From the NCBI GenBank assembly GCA_030680795.1, contig JAUXUL010000001.1, forward strand, positions 62,001-126,000: a stretch of 64,000 bases of DNA, given 5' to 3'. Below are positions 57,320-64,000 of the stretch, in pieces. Below the pieces are notes generated by a model. It saw nothing but the letters and a program-made list of their open reading frames with translations. It had not been told where the DNA came from and did not search any database. How positions within the stretch are numbered: the stretch's first letter is position 1; every line of letters begins with the position of its first letter. The position numbers and the translations under genes are program-made. Source of the stretch: Anaerolineales bacterium (lineage in GTDB: Bacteria; Chloroflexota; Anaerolineae; Anaerolineales; Villigracilaceae).

Positions 57320-58780
57320 ATGAACCATACATTTCTAATTGTCATCTACTTTTTTTACGGCCTTGCGTTCTTCAGCATGGGCTTGTTGGTGGCAATGGAA
57401 GGCGGTCGTTCCACAGATGCGCGTTTGAGAATGGCTCTGCGTCCGCTGGCGGGGTTTGGGCTTGTCCATGCGGCACATGAATGGCTGGAAATGTTTAAGA
57501 TCATGGGACATTTGGGCGGTCAGTTTTACGCCATTTATCCTATGCTCGCGCTGTCACTTTTGGCTTTTTCCTTTCTTTCATTGGCCGCGTTTGGCGCCTA
57601 TCTTGTGTTGGGGAGCGAATCAACATGGCGGGTGAGTCTCATCATTCCTCTCACATTGGAAGCCGTTTGGGTTTATGGTTTGCTGACCTTCAAAAGCATG
57701 TATGTTCTTAAAGATATTTACATCATTGCCGATGTCTGGACGCGTTATTCCCTTGCTATCCCTGCGGGACTGCTGGCCGCGGCTGGGCTTGTTGTGCAGC
57801 AACGTACATTTCGTCACGCGGGACTTGTCAGTTTTGGGCGCGATAGCTTGTGGGCTTCGGTGGCATTTGGCTGGTACAGCCTGGTCGGGCAGATCTTTAC
57901 TGCGCCAAGCAAATTACCCCCCTCCACGTTTTTAAACTCTGAATTGTTTTTGGATATCTTTGGCTTTCCCGTCCAGTTATTGCGAGCGGTCGCAGCTATT
58001 TTTGCATCGGTATTTGTCATTCGTTTTCTGCGCGCCTTTCAGGTGGAAAATGACCGCAAGATCGCAGAGCTGCAGGATGCGCGTTTGCACGAGTCGCATG
58101 AGCGGGAAGAACTGCGCGCTGAGTTATTTAGAAAAGTTGTTGCCGCACAGGAGGCCGAAAGGCAGCGCATTGCACGTGACCTGCATGATGAAACAGGTCA
58201 GTCCCTCACGGCGATTGGCATGGGGCTGCGCGGTCTTTCAGATGAACCAAAACAGCGCAGAGGGCAAAACGACACTCTTCATCAATTACAAGTCCTCACA
58301 TCTGACTCCTTAAGAGAATTGCAGCGCATCATATCGGACCTGAGGCCTGCTCACCTCGACGACCTGGGTTTATCTGCCACTTTGAGATGGTACGCGAGCC
58401 GCCTGCAGGAGATGACAGGCCTTATCATTAAGGTGGAGATTACGGGTGAAGAACACGCCCTGGATGAGACCGTGAAGATCGCCATCTTCCGCATTATTCA
58501 AGAGGCGTTGAATAACATCATCAAACATGCGTGCGCCGGCAGTGTCAGTGTCAGCATGGATTACAAGGAAAAATCCGTGTATATCCTGGTGCGTGATAAT
58601 GGCATAGGCTTTGATATGGATGCGGTTAAAAATCGCATTGGACGCGTCTCACTTGGGTTGGCGGGGATGGCAGAGCGCGCCGCCTTGCTGGGTGGGACTG
58701 TGGAAGTGCACTCGCGCCCCGATTATGGAACCGAGGTTGAAGCGGTGATCCCTTATCAGGCAGTGAAGAAGGAGGAATAA
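57320..58780 (+). CDS. Membrane sensor histidine kinase (NarX/LiaS type)
   Basis: A protein of 486 residues. About seven hydrophobic helices fill residues 5-235 with no large outer loop, so the signal is probably membrane-borne. A coiled-coil stretch (about 240-275) leads to the HisKA_3 domain: EAERQRIARDLHDETGQSLTAI, where His in DLHDE is the phosphate acceptor. The ATPase part has the N-box IFRIIQEALNNIIKHA, G1 YILVRDNGIGFDM and G2 SLGLAGMAERAALLGGTVEV. It probably phosphorylates the NarL-type regulator that starts directly after it. Confidence 0.93.
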   Translation: MNHTFLIVIYFFYGLAFFSMGLLVAMEGGRSTDARLRMALRPLAGFGLVHAAHEWLEMFKIMGHLGGQFYAIYPMLALSLLAFSFLSLAAFGAYLVLGSESTWRVSLIIPLTLEAVWVYGLLTFKSMYVLKDIYIIADVWTRYSLAIPAGLLAAAGLVVQQRTFRHAGLVSFGRDSLWASVAFGWYSLVGQIFTAPSKLPPSTFLNSELFLDIFGFPVQLLRAVAAIFASVFVIRFLRAFQVENDRKIAELQDARLHESHEREELRAELFRKVVAAQEAERQRIARDLHDETGQSLTAIGMGLRGLSDEPKQRRGQNDTLHQLQVLTSDSLRELQRIISDLRPAHLDDLGLSATLRWYASRLQEMTGLIIKVEITGEEHALDETVKIAIFRIIQEALNNIIKHACAGSVSVSMDYKEKSVYILVRDNGIGFDMDAVKNRIGRVSLGLAGMAERAALLGGTVEVHSRPDYGTEVEAVIPYQAVKKEE

Positions 58781-59431
58781 ATGACAATCCGTTTGCTATT
58801 GGTGGATGACCATGCGGTTGTGCGTTCAGGCCTGAAAATGCTCCTGGGCGGTCAAACGGACATGGAAATTGTTGGGGAGGCTGGCTCTGCGGCAGAGGCA
58901 TTGACGGAAACCGAGCGCGTGCAGCCCAATCTTATTTTGATGGATATTGGTCTGCCCGATAAAACCGGAATTGAAGCCACGCGCGAGATAAAAAGTAAAT
59001 TTCCAGATGTGAATATCGTGGCATTGACCATTCACGAGGATGAGGAATATTTCTTCCAGATGCTGGATGCGGGCGCGTCTGGTTACGTTCCCAAGCGCGC
59101 CGCTCCCGAGGAATTGATCACAGCCATTAAAGCGGCGGCAAATGGGGAAGTATATTTATATCCATCGCTTGCAAAATTGCTGGTGCGTGATTTTCTCAAT
59201 GTTGAGCGAACGGCGGATGAGAAGGTAAATCTTGATGGATTGACCGACCGTGAACGGGAGGTGTTAACCCACCTTGCAGAAGGTGAGAGCAACGATCAGA
59301 TCGCCACAGTGCTGGTGATCAGCCCGAAGACGGTGGAACGTCATCGTGAGAATATTATGCGGAAGTTGAATTTACATTCACGCTCGGAATTGGTGAGATA
59401 TGCGATCCGCAAGGGGATTATTAAAGCGTAA
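58781..59431 (+). CDS. NarL/FixJ-type response regulator
   Basis: A protein of 216 residues. Receiver domain with acidic pair at residues 9-10 and phospho-acceptor Asp55 (LILMDIGLPD), Thr in ALTIHED and Lys in YVPKRAA. C-terminal LuxR-type HTH: LTDREREVLTHLAEGESNDQIATVLVISPKTVERHRENIMRKL. GGAGGAATAA overlaps the kinase stop and serves as its ribosome site, so the pair is coupled. Likely targets are the adjoining cytochrome operon and envelope genes (inference). Confidence 0.95.
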   Translation: MTIRLLLVDDHAVVRSGLKMLLGGQTDMEIVGEAGSAAEALTETERVQPNLILMDIGLPDKTGIEATREIKSKFPDVNIVALTIHEDEEYFFQMLDAGASGYVPKRAAPEELITAIKAAANGEVYLYPSLAKLLVRDFLNVERTADEKVNLDGLTDREREVLTHLAEGESNDQIATVLVISPKTVERHRENIMRKLNLHSRSELVRYAIRKGIIKA

Positions 59432-59459
59432 TTCTAAATCGGAATTCGTAAAATGCAGT

Positions 59460-59488
59460 CGTAGGTCACGCTTCAAGCGTGACCTACG
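59460..59488. terminator. Perfect 14-bp hairpin after the response regulator gene
   Basis: CGTAGGTCACGCTT (59460-59473), one-base loop, AAGCGTGACCTACG (59475-59488), followed by TTCTTATAT. It is also a copy of the GTAGGTCACGCTT repeat family; it may serve as a weak terminator. Confidence 0.55.
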
Positions 59489-59495
59489 TTCTTAT

Positions 59496-59513
59496 ATGGG
59501 GTGAATTACCCAT
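59496..59513. promoter_or_regulatory. Candidate operator, inverted ATGGG...CCCAT
   Basis: ATGGG (59496-59500) is mirrored by CCCAT (59509-59513); TACCCAT matches the NarL heptamer TACYYMT. It lies between the NarL-type gene and the cytochrome operon. One candidate only. Confidence 0.3.
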
Positions 59514-59601
59514 CAGCTTGGGAAATGTGTGGGGTGTAGCCCGCAGGTTTCGGCGGGGAAAGATGCGTGAGTCCTTCATCCAAGATGGGGAGCGAACCGA
59601 A

Positions 59602-59630
59602 TTTACTTTGTTTTATGGAAGCTGTATCCT
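59602..59630 (+). promoter_or_regulatory. Possible promoter of the cytochrome operon
   Basis: TTTACT (59602-59607), a 17-bp spacer and TATCCT (59625-59630), about 29 bp before the small-protein ATG. Both boxes match four of six consensus bases. Confidence 0.4.
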
Positions 59631-59658
59631 GTAGATAGGATAAAGAAAGGAGATTGCG

Positions 59659-59781
59659 ATGAACGGTTCTGAGATCATCTTATTGCTCTTCCTGGTTCGG
59701 TTGGTTTTGCCGTTCGGATTGCTCCTGTTGGTTGGTGAGTGGGCTCGCCACCAACATGCCAATTACTGGCTGAAATCGTGA
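59659..59781 (+). CDS. 40-residue membrane protein, first gene of the NrfD operon
   Basis: ATG at 59659 with a strong AAAGGAGATTGCG ribosome site; TGA at 59779-59781. The protein MNGSEIILLLFLVRLVLP continues FGLLLLVGEWARHQHANYWLKS, giving one membrane helix and a His/Trp-containing tail. Its stop is followed 7 nt later by the next ATG, so it is surely translated as part of the operon. No family is recognised. It may be a small subunit or assembly factor of the NrfD complex (inference). Confidence 0.72.
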   Translation: MNGSEIILLLFLVRLVLPFGLLLLVGEWARHQHANYWLKS

Positions 59782-59788
59782 GGGTAGC

Positions 59789-60139
59789 ATGGATACACTT
59801 AATACCATTTTCGTTATCTTGACCGGTGTTTTGCTGCGTTTGATCGTGCCTCTGGCTGTGACGGCTCTGGTTGTTTTTGCGCTTCACAAGCTGGATGCGC
59901 GCTGGCAGGCGGAAGCGGAACTGGAAAAGAAAATGCTCGTTAAAGATGAAATGCCTTGCTTGAAAGAGCAGGGTGTTTCTGGTGAACAATTGAAGCGGCG
60001 TTTGGCTTTGGATGAACGACCATGCTGGCAGACCCATCGTTTGCCCAACGGACATTTGCGCGAAGATTGCCTGGATTGTGAAGTGTTCCACGATGCGCCT
60101 GTGCCTGCTCCTCATAAGCATGGACATGCGCACGTATAA
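59789..60139 (+). CDS. 116-residue membrane protein with Cys/His-rich tail
   Basis: ATG at 59789. One N-terminal helix (about 8-32), a charged helix (DARWQAEAELEKKMLVKDE, about 36-54) and a C-terminal region with cysteines in EMPCLKEQG, ERPCWQTH and REDCLDCEVF (CxxC) and a His-rich end PHKHGHAHV. The helical and Cys features suggest metal or haem handling near the membrane. It lies directly before the octahaem cytochrome gene. No family is recognised. Confidence 0.78.
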   Translation: MDTLNTIFVILTGVLLRLIVPLAVTALVVFALHKLDARWQAEAELEKKMLVKDEMPCLKEQGVSGEQLKRRLALDERPCWQTHRLPNGHLREDCLDCEVFHDAPVPAPHKHGHAHV

Positions 60140-60160
60140 ATTTAATTAGGAGATGCCAAC

Positions 60161-61144
60161 ATGTTTTCCTGGTTCAATCGGATCATGATTGCTTTGACCT
60201 TCGCCCTGGCATTTGCAGGGATCACGTTGATGGCGGTGGAGGCGCAGGAGGGAGATACCCCGCCTGTGGATCAGCAAGCTGGCAGCAGTGACAATGACTG
60301 CGCCGTTTGCCATACTGAATTTCAAATGAAATGGATGAATGGCTTTCATGGCCAGTCTGGAACGGATCCAGTCTTTCTTGCAGATTGGGAGCGCCAGGGC
60401 AAGCCAGGCGCATGCCTCGTTTGCCATACAACTGGTTATGACCCCGCGACTGCCACATGGGAATCTGCCAGCGTAAGTTGCTCGGCTTGCCACGTGGATG
60501 AGGGCGGGGATCATCCCAAGACGACGATCTCAACAGATACCAGCCCGGACCTGTGCGGGCGCTGTCACAGTGATACGCGTTTTGGCTGGCAGGATTGGCA
60601 GGGTAGTACGCATTATCAGCGTGGTATGGAGTGCACGACCTGTCACGATCCGCACAGCGCTTCCTTGAAGTTCACGGTTGCCCGCGATGCTTCCGGCTAT
60701 AACGATGCTTCGCAATTGTGCATTAACTGTCATCAAGAAGCGAGCATGGAATTCCCGTACACCCAACACCATCAGGAGGGCCTCTCTTGTATTGATTGCC
60801 ACCTGGAGCATCTTGAAACGAAAGATAATGTCCCGCATACTGTGCCAGATCACTCGTTCAGAGCCAGTTTGCAAACCTGCAATACCTGCCATTCAGCTCA
60901 GATGCATTCTAGTGCAGAGGCTGTCAGCACTGGTGAAACGATCCCCGTTGCAAATACGGATGTTACAGCGGCTGTGCCTGTAGCAGAAGGAACACCTGAG
61001 CCGACTCCCGTCAGCCCGTTGGGATATGCGGGTATTGCCGCGCTTTTAGGTCTGGCAGGCGGCATTGTGCTGGCGCCGTGGCTCGAGAGATTTTATCGCC
61101 GTGAGGTGAAGCCTCAGCAGCCTGAGGAGGATGAAAATGAATGA
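60161..61144 (+). CDS. Octahaem c-type cytochrome, membrane-anchored
   Basis: A protein of 327 residues. Signal peptide (about 1-28, cleavage near VEAQE). Eight CxxCH motifs are visible: CAVCH (47-51), CLVCH, CSACH, CGRCH, CTTCH, CINCH, CIDCH and CNTCH, each a covalent c-haem site. A low-complexity Thr/Pro segment precedes a C-terminal helix (about 284-303) and a charged tail (REVKPQQPEEDENE). It is an electron carrier outside the membrane, likely exchanging electrons with the ferredoxin-like and NrfD-like subunits encoded next. AGGAG lies before the ATG; its end overlaps the next gene by 8 nt. Confidence 0.93.
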   Translation: MFSWFNRIMIALTFALAFAGITLMAVEAQEGDTPPVDQQAGSSDNDCAVCHTEFQMKWMNGFHGQSGTDPVFLADWERQGKPGACLVCHTTGYDPATATWESASVSCSACHVDEGGDHPKTTISTDTSPDLCGRCHSDTRFGWQDWQGSTHYQRGMECTTCHDPHSASLKFTVARDASGYNDASQLCINCHQEASMEFPYTQHHQEGLSCIDCHLEHLETKDNVPHTVPDHSFRASLQTCNTCHSAQMHSSAEAVSTGETIPVANTDVTAAVPVAEGTPEPTPVSPLGYAGIAALLGLAGGIVLAPWLERFYRREVKPQQPEEDENE

Positions 61145-61922
61145 TCAGAATGTCAGCCGTCGCGACTTTATTAAGCTTACTGCTGTTGGGCTTGCAGTTG
61201 TCGCAGGTGCGCGCGCCATCACGCAGGCGGATGCATCCGCAGGCGTGAAAGGTGAGCATCAGTGGGCCATGGTCATTGACCAGTCCAACTGCACAGGCTG
61301 TAGATACTGTACGCTTGCCTGCCAGGCCCGCAATGATGTGAACCCTGATATTGAGTGGAACGAGGTTACCGACACAGGCATGATGGATGGCAAGATGGTA
61401 TATCTTCCACGACCCTGTATGCATTGTGAACACGCCCCGTGTGTCGAAGTCTGCCCGGTGGGGGCATCCTATTACCGCGATGACGGAATCGTGATGATGG
61501 ATTACGACAAGTGCATTGGCTGTCGCTACTGCATGATCGCCTGCCCGTATGAAGCGCGTTCCTTTAACTGGGAAGCCTTCGAAGGCGAAAATCCTGCCGT
61601 GCCTGAATGGGGCGCTCCCGAAGTGGAACGACGTCCACGCGGTGTGCCGGAGAAATGCTCATTTTGCTATCAGCGCATTGATCGCGGCCTCTCGCTGGGT
61701 CTCATCCCCGGTGTGGATGATGAAGCGACTCCCTCCTGTTGTGTTGTCTGTCCCACTGGCGCGCGCGCATTCGGAGATCTCAACGACCCGAACTCAAATG
61801 TCAGCCAGCTCTTGAAGAAATATCCATCCTATCGTTTGCGTGAAAATTTGGGCACAGGCTGCCGTGTGCATTATCTGCCTGTTGGTGTTGTGCCTGTCCG
61901 CGATGTAGAGACGGAAGGTTAA
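61137..61922 (+). CDS. TAT-exported [4Fe-4S] ferredoxin-type subunit (NrfC/PsrB-like)
   Basis: A protein of 261 residues from the ATG at 61137 (MNDQNVSRRDFIKLTAVG), whose AGGAGG spacing is better than that of the ATG at 61131. The twin-arginine motif SRRDFIK is followed by a signal helix. Cysteine clusters: CTGCRYCTLACQ, CMHCEHAPCVEVCP, CIGCRYCMIACP and CSFCYQRI...CCVVCP, enough for four [4Fe-4S] centres. This is the NrfC/PsrB/HybA/TtrB family, the electron-transfer subunit of membrane reductases. It is linked to the octahaem cytochrome and NrfD genes. No molybdopterin catalytic subunit is present in the window. Confidence 0.94.
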   Translation: MNDQNVSRRDFIKLTAVGLAVVAGARAITQADASAGVKGEHQWAMVIDQSNCTGCRYCTLACQARNDVNPDIEWNEVTDTGMMDGKMVYLPRPCMHCEHAPCVEVCPVGASYYRDDGIVMMDYDKCIGCRYCMIACPYEARSFNWEAFEGENPAVPEWGAPEVERRPRGVPEKCSFCYQRIDRGLSLGLIPGVDDEATPSCCVVCPTGARAFGDLNDPNSNVSQLLKKYPSYRLRENLGTGCRVHYLPVGVVPVRDVETEG

Positions 61923-61923
61923 C

Positions 61924-63186
61924 ATGAAAACCACCATAAAAACGATCCGTGAAAATATCCTTACTCCCTGGGGTCTGTGGCTTGCCTTGCTTGGTGTGAT
62001 CCTGTTCAGCGCTCTTATCGGCGGCCTCATGGTCTTCTGGAAAGGGTTGTCCATCACCAATCTCACCGACCGTGTGCCGTGGGGCTTGTGGATCTCGATT
62101 GACCTCTCCGCCATTGCAGTTAGCGCAGGCGCATTTAGCTTCTGCGCAGGCGTATATCTTTTCGGTCTCAAACGCTACGAACCGATTGCCCGCACAGCCA
62201 CCTTCATCGGCCTCATCGGCTATACCATGGCCATGCTGTCTCTTCTCCTTGATATCGGCCGCCCGGACCGCTTCTGGAAAGCATTGGTGTACTGGAACAC
62301 ACATTCCCTCTTATGGGAAGTGACCATGTGCGTGATGCTTTACCTGACTGTGCTTGTCTTTGAATCCATGCCCATCCTCGCATCCTTTGAATGGTTTCGC
62401 AAAAAATATCCGCGCATCGCAGAAAAAATGGAAAAGGTCCATCACTATGCACCTGTGCTGGCCATCATCGGCCTCGGGCTTTCCAGCCTGCATCAATCCT
62501 CGCTGGGCGCAGTGTATGGCGTCATCAAAGCCCGCCCGATTTGGTACAAACCCGAGATGGCTGTCTTGTTCATGCTCTCTGCCATTGTAGGCGGCCTGGC
62601 CCTGACCCTGCTGGCTTCCATGCTTTCAGCGCGGCTGACGTCCAAAGCAAAAATCAACGACGCGCTGATTGAACGAGCGGCTCACTTCGTTGGTTATTTG
62701 ATGATCGGTTATTTGTACTTCCGATTTTGGGATTGGCTGGCGCAGACCTACACCTACGAACCCGGACGCACCGAAGCATTTGAAATGCTTACCAAAGGGA
62801 CCCTCTCCTTCAACTTCTGGTTTGGCGAGATGATCTTCGGCGCGCTTCTTCCGACCTTCATCCTGCTCTACCGACCCATGCGTTTATCTCCCTTCTGGCG
62901 GATGCTGGCCCTGGCGATGATCGTGGGCGGCGTGGTTGCCCTGCGTTTCGATACCAATCTCGTCGGCTTGCTGACAGTGATCTCATACCTGCCCGGTCAG
63001 GCGACGGTGTCATACACGAGTTACACCCCGTCTCTTGTGGAATGGGTGACAGGGCTGGGCATCATCGCTTACGGTCTGCTGGCCTTCTCGCTTGGCGTAA
63101 AATATCTGCGGGTGGTCGATCACCGCTTGACAAGCAAAGAACATAAATCTGTGGATGTGAATGCAATGGATGCGGTCAGAATATAA
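61924..63186 (+). CDS. NrfD/PsrC-type quinone-interacting membrane subunit
   Basis: A protein of 420 residues with about 10 helices, the typical NrfD size. It begins with the family patterns WGLWLALLGVILFSALIGGLMVFWKGL and VPWGLWISIDLSAIAVSAGAFSFCAGVYLF; a motif LLDIGRPDRFWKALVYWNTHSLLWEVTMCVMLY in helices 3-4 corresponds to the quinone site region, and LGLSSLHQSSLGAVYGVI follows. It would take electrons from quinol or deliver them to quinone, with the Fe-S subunit and cytochrome as partners. It follows the Fe-S gene by one base. A repeat element follows. Confidence 0.94.
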   Translation: MKTTIKTIRENILTPWGLWLALLGVILFSALIGGLMVFWKGLSITNLTDRVPWGLWISIDLSAIAVSAGAFSFCAGVYLFGLKRYEPIARTATFIGLIGYTMAMLSLLLDIGRPDRFWKALVYWNTHSLLWEVTMCVMLYLTVLVFESMPILASFEWFRKKYPRIAEKMEKVHHYAPVLAIIGLGLSSLHQSSLGAVYGVIKARPIWYKPEMAVLFMLSAIVGGLALTLLASMLSARLTSKAKINDALIERAAHFVGYLMIGYLYFRFWDWLAQTYTYEPGRTEAFEMLTKGTLSFNFWFGEMIFGALLPTFILLYRPMRLSPFWRMLALAMIVGGVVALRFDTNLVGLLTVISYLPGQATVSYTSYTPSLVEWVTGLGIIAYGLLAFSLGVKYLRVVDHRLTSKEHKSVDVNAMDAVRI

Positions 63187-63253
63187 ATCTCAACCTGGAG
63201 TGCCATCAAGAAGACTGCTGCTTCGACAATAATCAACCCCTGCATATCTTCAT

Positions 63254-63398
63254 AACTCACCTTACGCAATGTCATTCTGAGCGGAGCGACACTTGCGCCG
63301 CGCGCCAGTGCGGTGAGAATCTCTACGATTGTCTCAGAGACCCTTCGCTATCGCTCAGGGTGACATGCCTAAAAGCGTTAAAGTGCGTAAGGTGAGTT
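63254..63398. repeat. MITE-like element with perfect 15-bp inverted ends
   Basis: AACTCACCTTACGCA (63254-63268) and TGCGTAAGGTGAGTT (63384-63398) are exact inverted repeats. The inside resembles the elements at 57188 and 19322 (GTGTCATTCTGAGC-like, then CTCAGAGACCCTTCGC...CTCAGGGTGACATGCC) plus a CTTGCGCCGCGCGCCAGTGCGG insert. Lacks a transposase. Confidence 0.8.
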
Positions 63399-63407
63399 CA
63401 TAAAAAA

Positions 63408-63524
63408 TTCTCTACCGTACATTTTAATCCTGGGGCGCAGATTCACGCTGGATTAAGAGAATACATCTGCGTTCTCAGCGTTTCGCTTCGCGTGCGTCCC
63501 GCCTGAATTTTGTACGGTAGAGAA
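63408..63524. repeat. Second inverted-repeat element
   Basis: TTCTCTACCGTACA (63408-63421) and TGTACGGTAGAGAA (63511-63524) are perfect 14-bp inverted ends. The core holds CGCAGATTCACGC and CATCTGCGTTCTCAGCG, a sequence type common as interspersed palindromes. No reading frame. Confidence 0.75.
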
Positions 63525-63587
63525 ATAAAAAAGAAGAATGCTGTATTGAATTTCGCCGCTTTTACCCTGTAGCTTAATGTTGTTCGG

Positions 63588-64000
63588 TTAATCAGGAGAC
63601 CACAGACGGATACCGCCATTTTCAAGCCAATATTGATGGATTTGCTCGCGCATCGCATCCTGACTTCCGAACAAATAATCCACCTGCGAGGCATACGCGG
63701 CAATCGCCTCCTGCCAGGACTTTAGGCTTGCTTCGCCAACTGCATAGGCATTTGACTTCATCCCAGCCGTAATCGGAGCGAGTTCCTCGGGTGTTTTAAA
63801 TAGATATGGCACGTCAGCGTAATAAAGCACGGGGCGCTGCAGCAGATCCACCGCGCGGCGGACGAGGACATGGTCTACGTGTGAACCAAGTCCAAGTTGG
63901 CAGACCAGTTGATCGGTCGGTTGGAGGCGGGTGGAAATGGTTTCCGCCATTCGAGCGGGAAAATCCTGTTCGTCCTCATGCTGGGGTAGAAAGATATATC
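63588..64000 (-). CDS. PIG-L family deacetylase (5' end outside window)
   Basis: The minus-strand frame runs from the window edge to the stop at 63588. The visible part starts YIFLPQHEDEQDFPARMAETISTRL, then CQLGLGSHVDHVLVRRAVDLL, where LGxxxHVDH is the second metal motif of the LmbE/PIG-L family. The N-terminal PHxDDE motif must lie beyond 64000. The family deacetylates GlcNAc-type substrates. Compared with the deacetylase at 1-858 it has a different motif (GSHVDH versus AHSDH), so the two are distant paralogues. The repeats just downstream separate it from the NrfD operon. Confidence 0.83.
   Translation of the reverse strand, partial: YIFLPQHEDEQDFPARMAETISTRLQPTDQLVCQLGLGSHVDHVLVRRAVDLLQRPVLYYADVPYLFKTPEELAPITAGMKSNAYAVGEASLKSWQEAIAAYASQVDYLFGSQDAMREQIHQYWLENGGIRLWSPD

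Overview
The window looks like a piece of a Chloroflexota chromosome, most likely class Anaerolineae (inference). The signs are many lipoproteins with Pro/Thr/Ser-rich linkers, a mevalonate kinase beside a decaprenyl-phosphate phosphoribosyltransferase-like UbiA protein, the SCO1664/DUF3090 pair, a T-box leader on thrS, a possible pan-type leader on panB, and a heavy load of short palindromic intergenic repeats. No rRNA, CRISPR array, prophage or intact insertion sequence was seen. Both window edges cut through PIG-L deacetylase-family genes.

Region by region. 1-11.5 kb is an envelope/transport block: PIG-L deacetylase plus GT2 glycosyltransferase and a small acidic secreted protein on the minus strand, then an ABC-2 exporter pair and a MacB-like exporter operon (lipoprotein, two ATPases, FtsX-type permease, membrane-fusion protein) on the plus strand. 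Four promoters here share one design: 11-bp direct repeats of ACTTCAT placed exactly 10 bp before a -10 hexamer, as expected for an OmpR/PhoB-type activator. A fifth, orphan copy lies at 11448-11481 with no clear gene behind it. 11.7-23.9 kb is mostly minus strand: mazEF-like toxin-antitoxin, a lipoprotein phosphodiesterase, hutU, two lipoproteins, an Rrf2 regulator, radA, homoserine dehydrogenase, SCO1664 and DUF3090 proteins; a plus-strand acyl-CoA mutase subunit follows. 23.9-33.4 kb: a TM-helix-repeat channel-like protein, a GPH sugar symporter, an RNase H-like/TPR protein, a STAS protein, a ferric-reductase-like flavoprotein, a rhodanese, and a zinc/manganese ABC operon.

33.5-45.1 kb: two tandem M1-like metallopeptidase lipoproteins, two riboflavin-pathway genes and an SDR, a sulfite-oxidase-fold oxidoreductase, the 5-oxoprolinase set pxpA-pxpC-pxpB with rlmD, a 57-residue membrane protein and a sortase. 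45.1-53.1 kb: tRNA-Val(GAC), the T-box leader and thrS; then an ECF sigma factor with an anti-sigma-like beta-propeller protein, a membrane protein, mevalonate kinase and the UbiA protein. 53.2-64 kb: tlyA, panB-panE behind a structured leader, a zinc-ribbon membrane protein, a NarX/NarL-type two-component pair, and an operon of two tiny membrane proteins, an octahaem cytochrome c, a TAT ferredoxin subunit and an NrfD-type quinone-interacting subunit.

The most noteworthy signal is the set of identically spaced direct-repeat promoters tying the first 11 kb into one regulon. Next come the tRNA-Val/T-box/thrS arrangement, the tandem leader of panB, the NrfD-octahaem operon with two undescribed small proteins, and several places where intergenic repeat sequence has become protein-coding, including a signal peptide and the core of an RNA methyltransferase.
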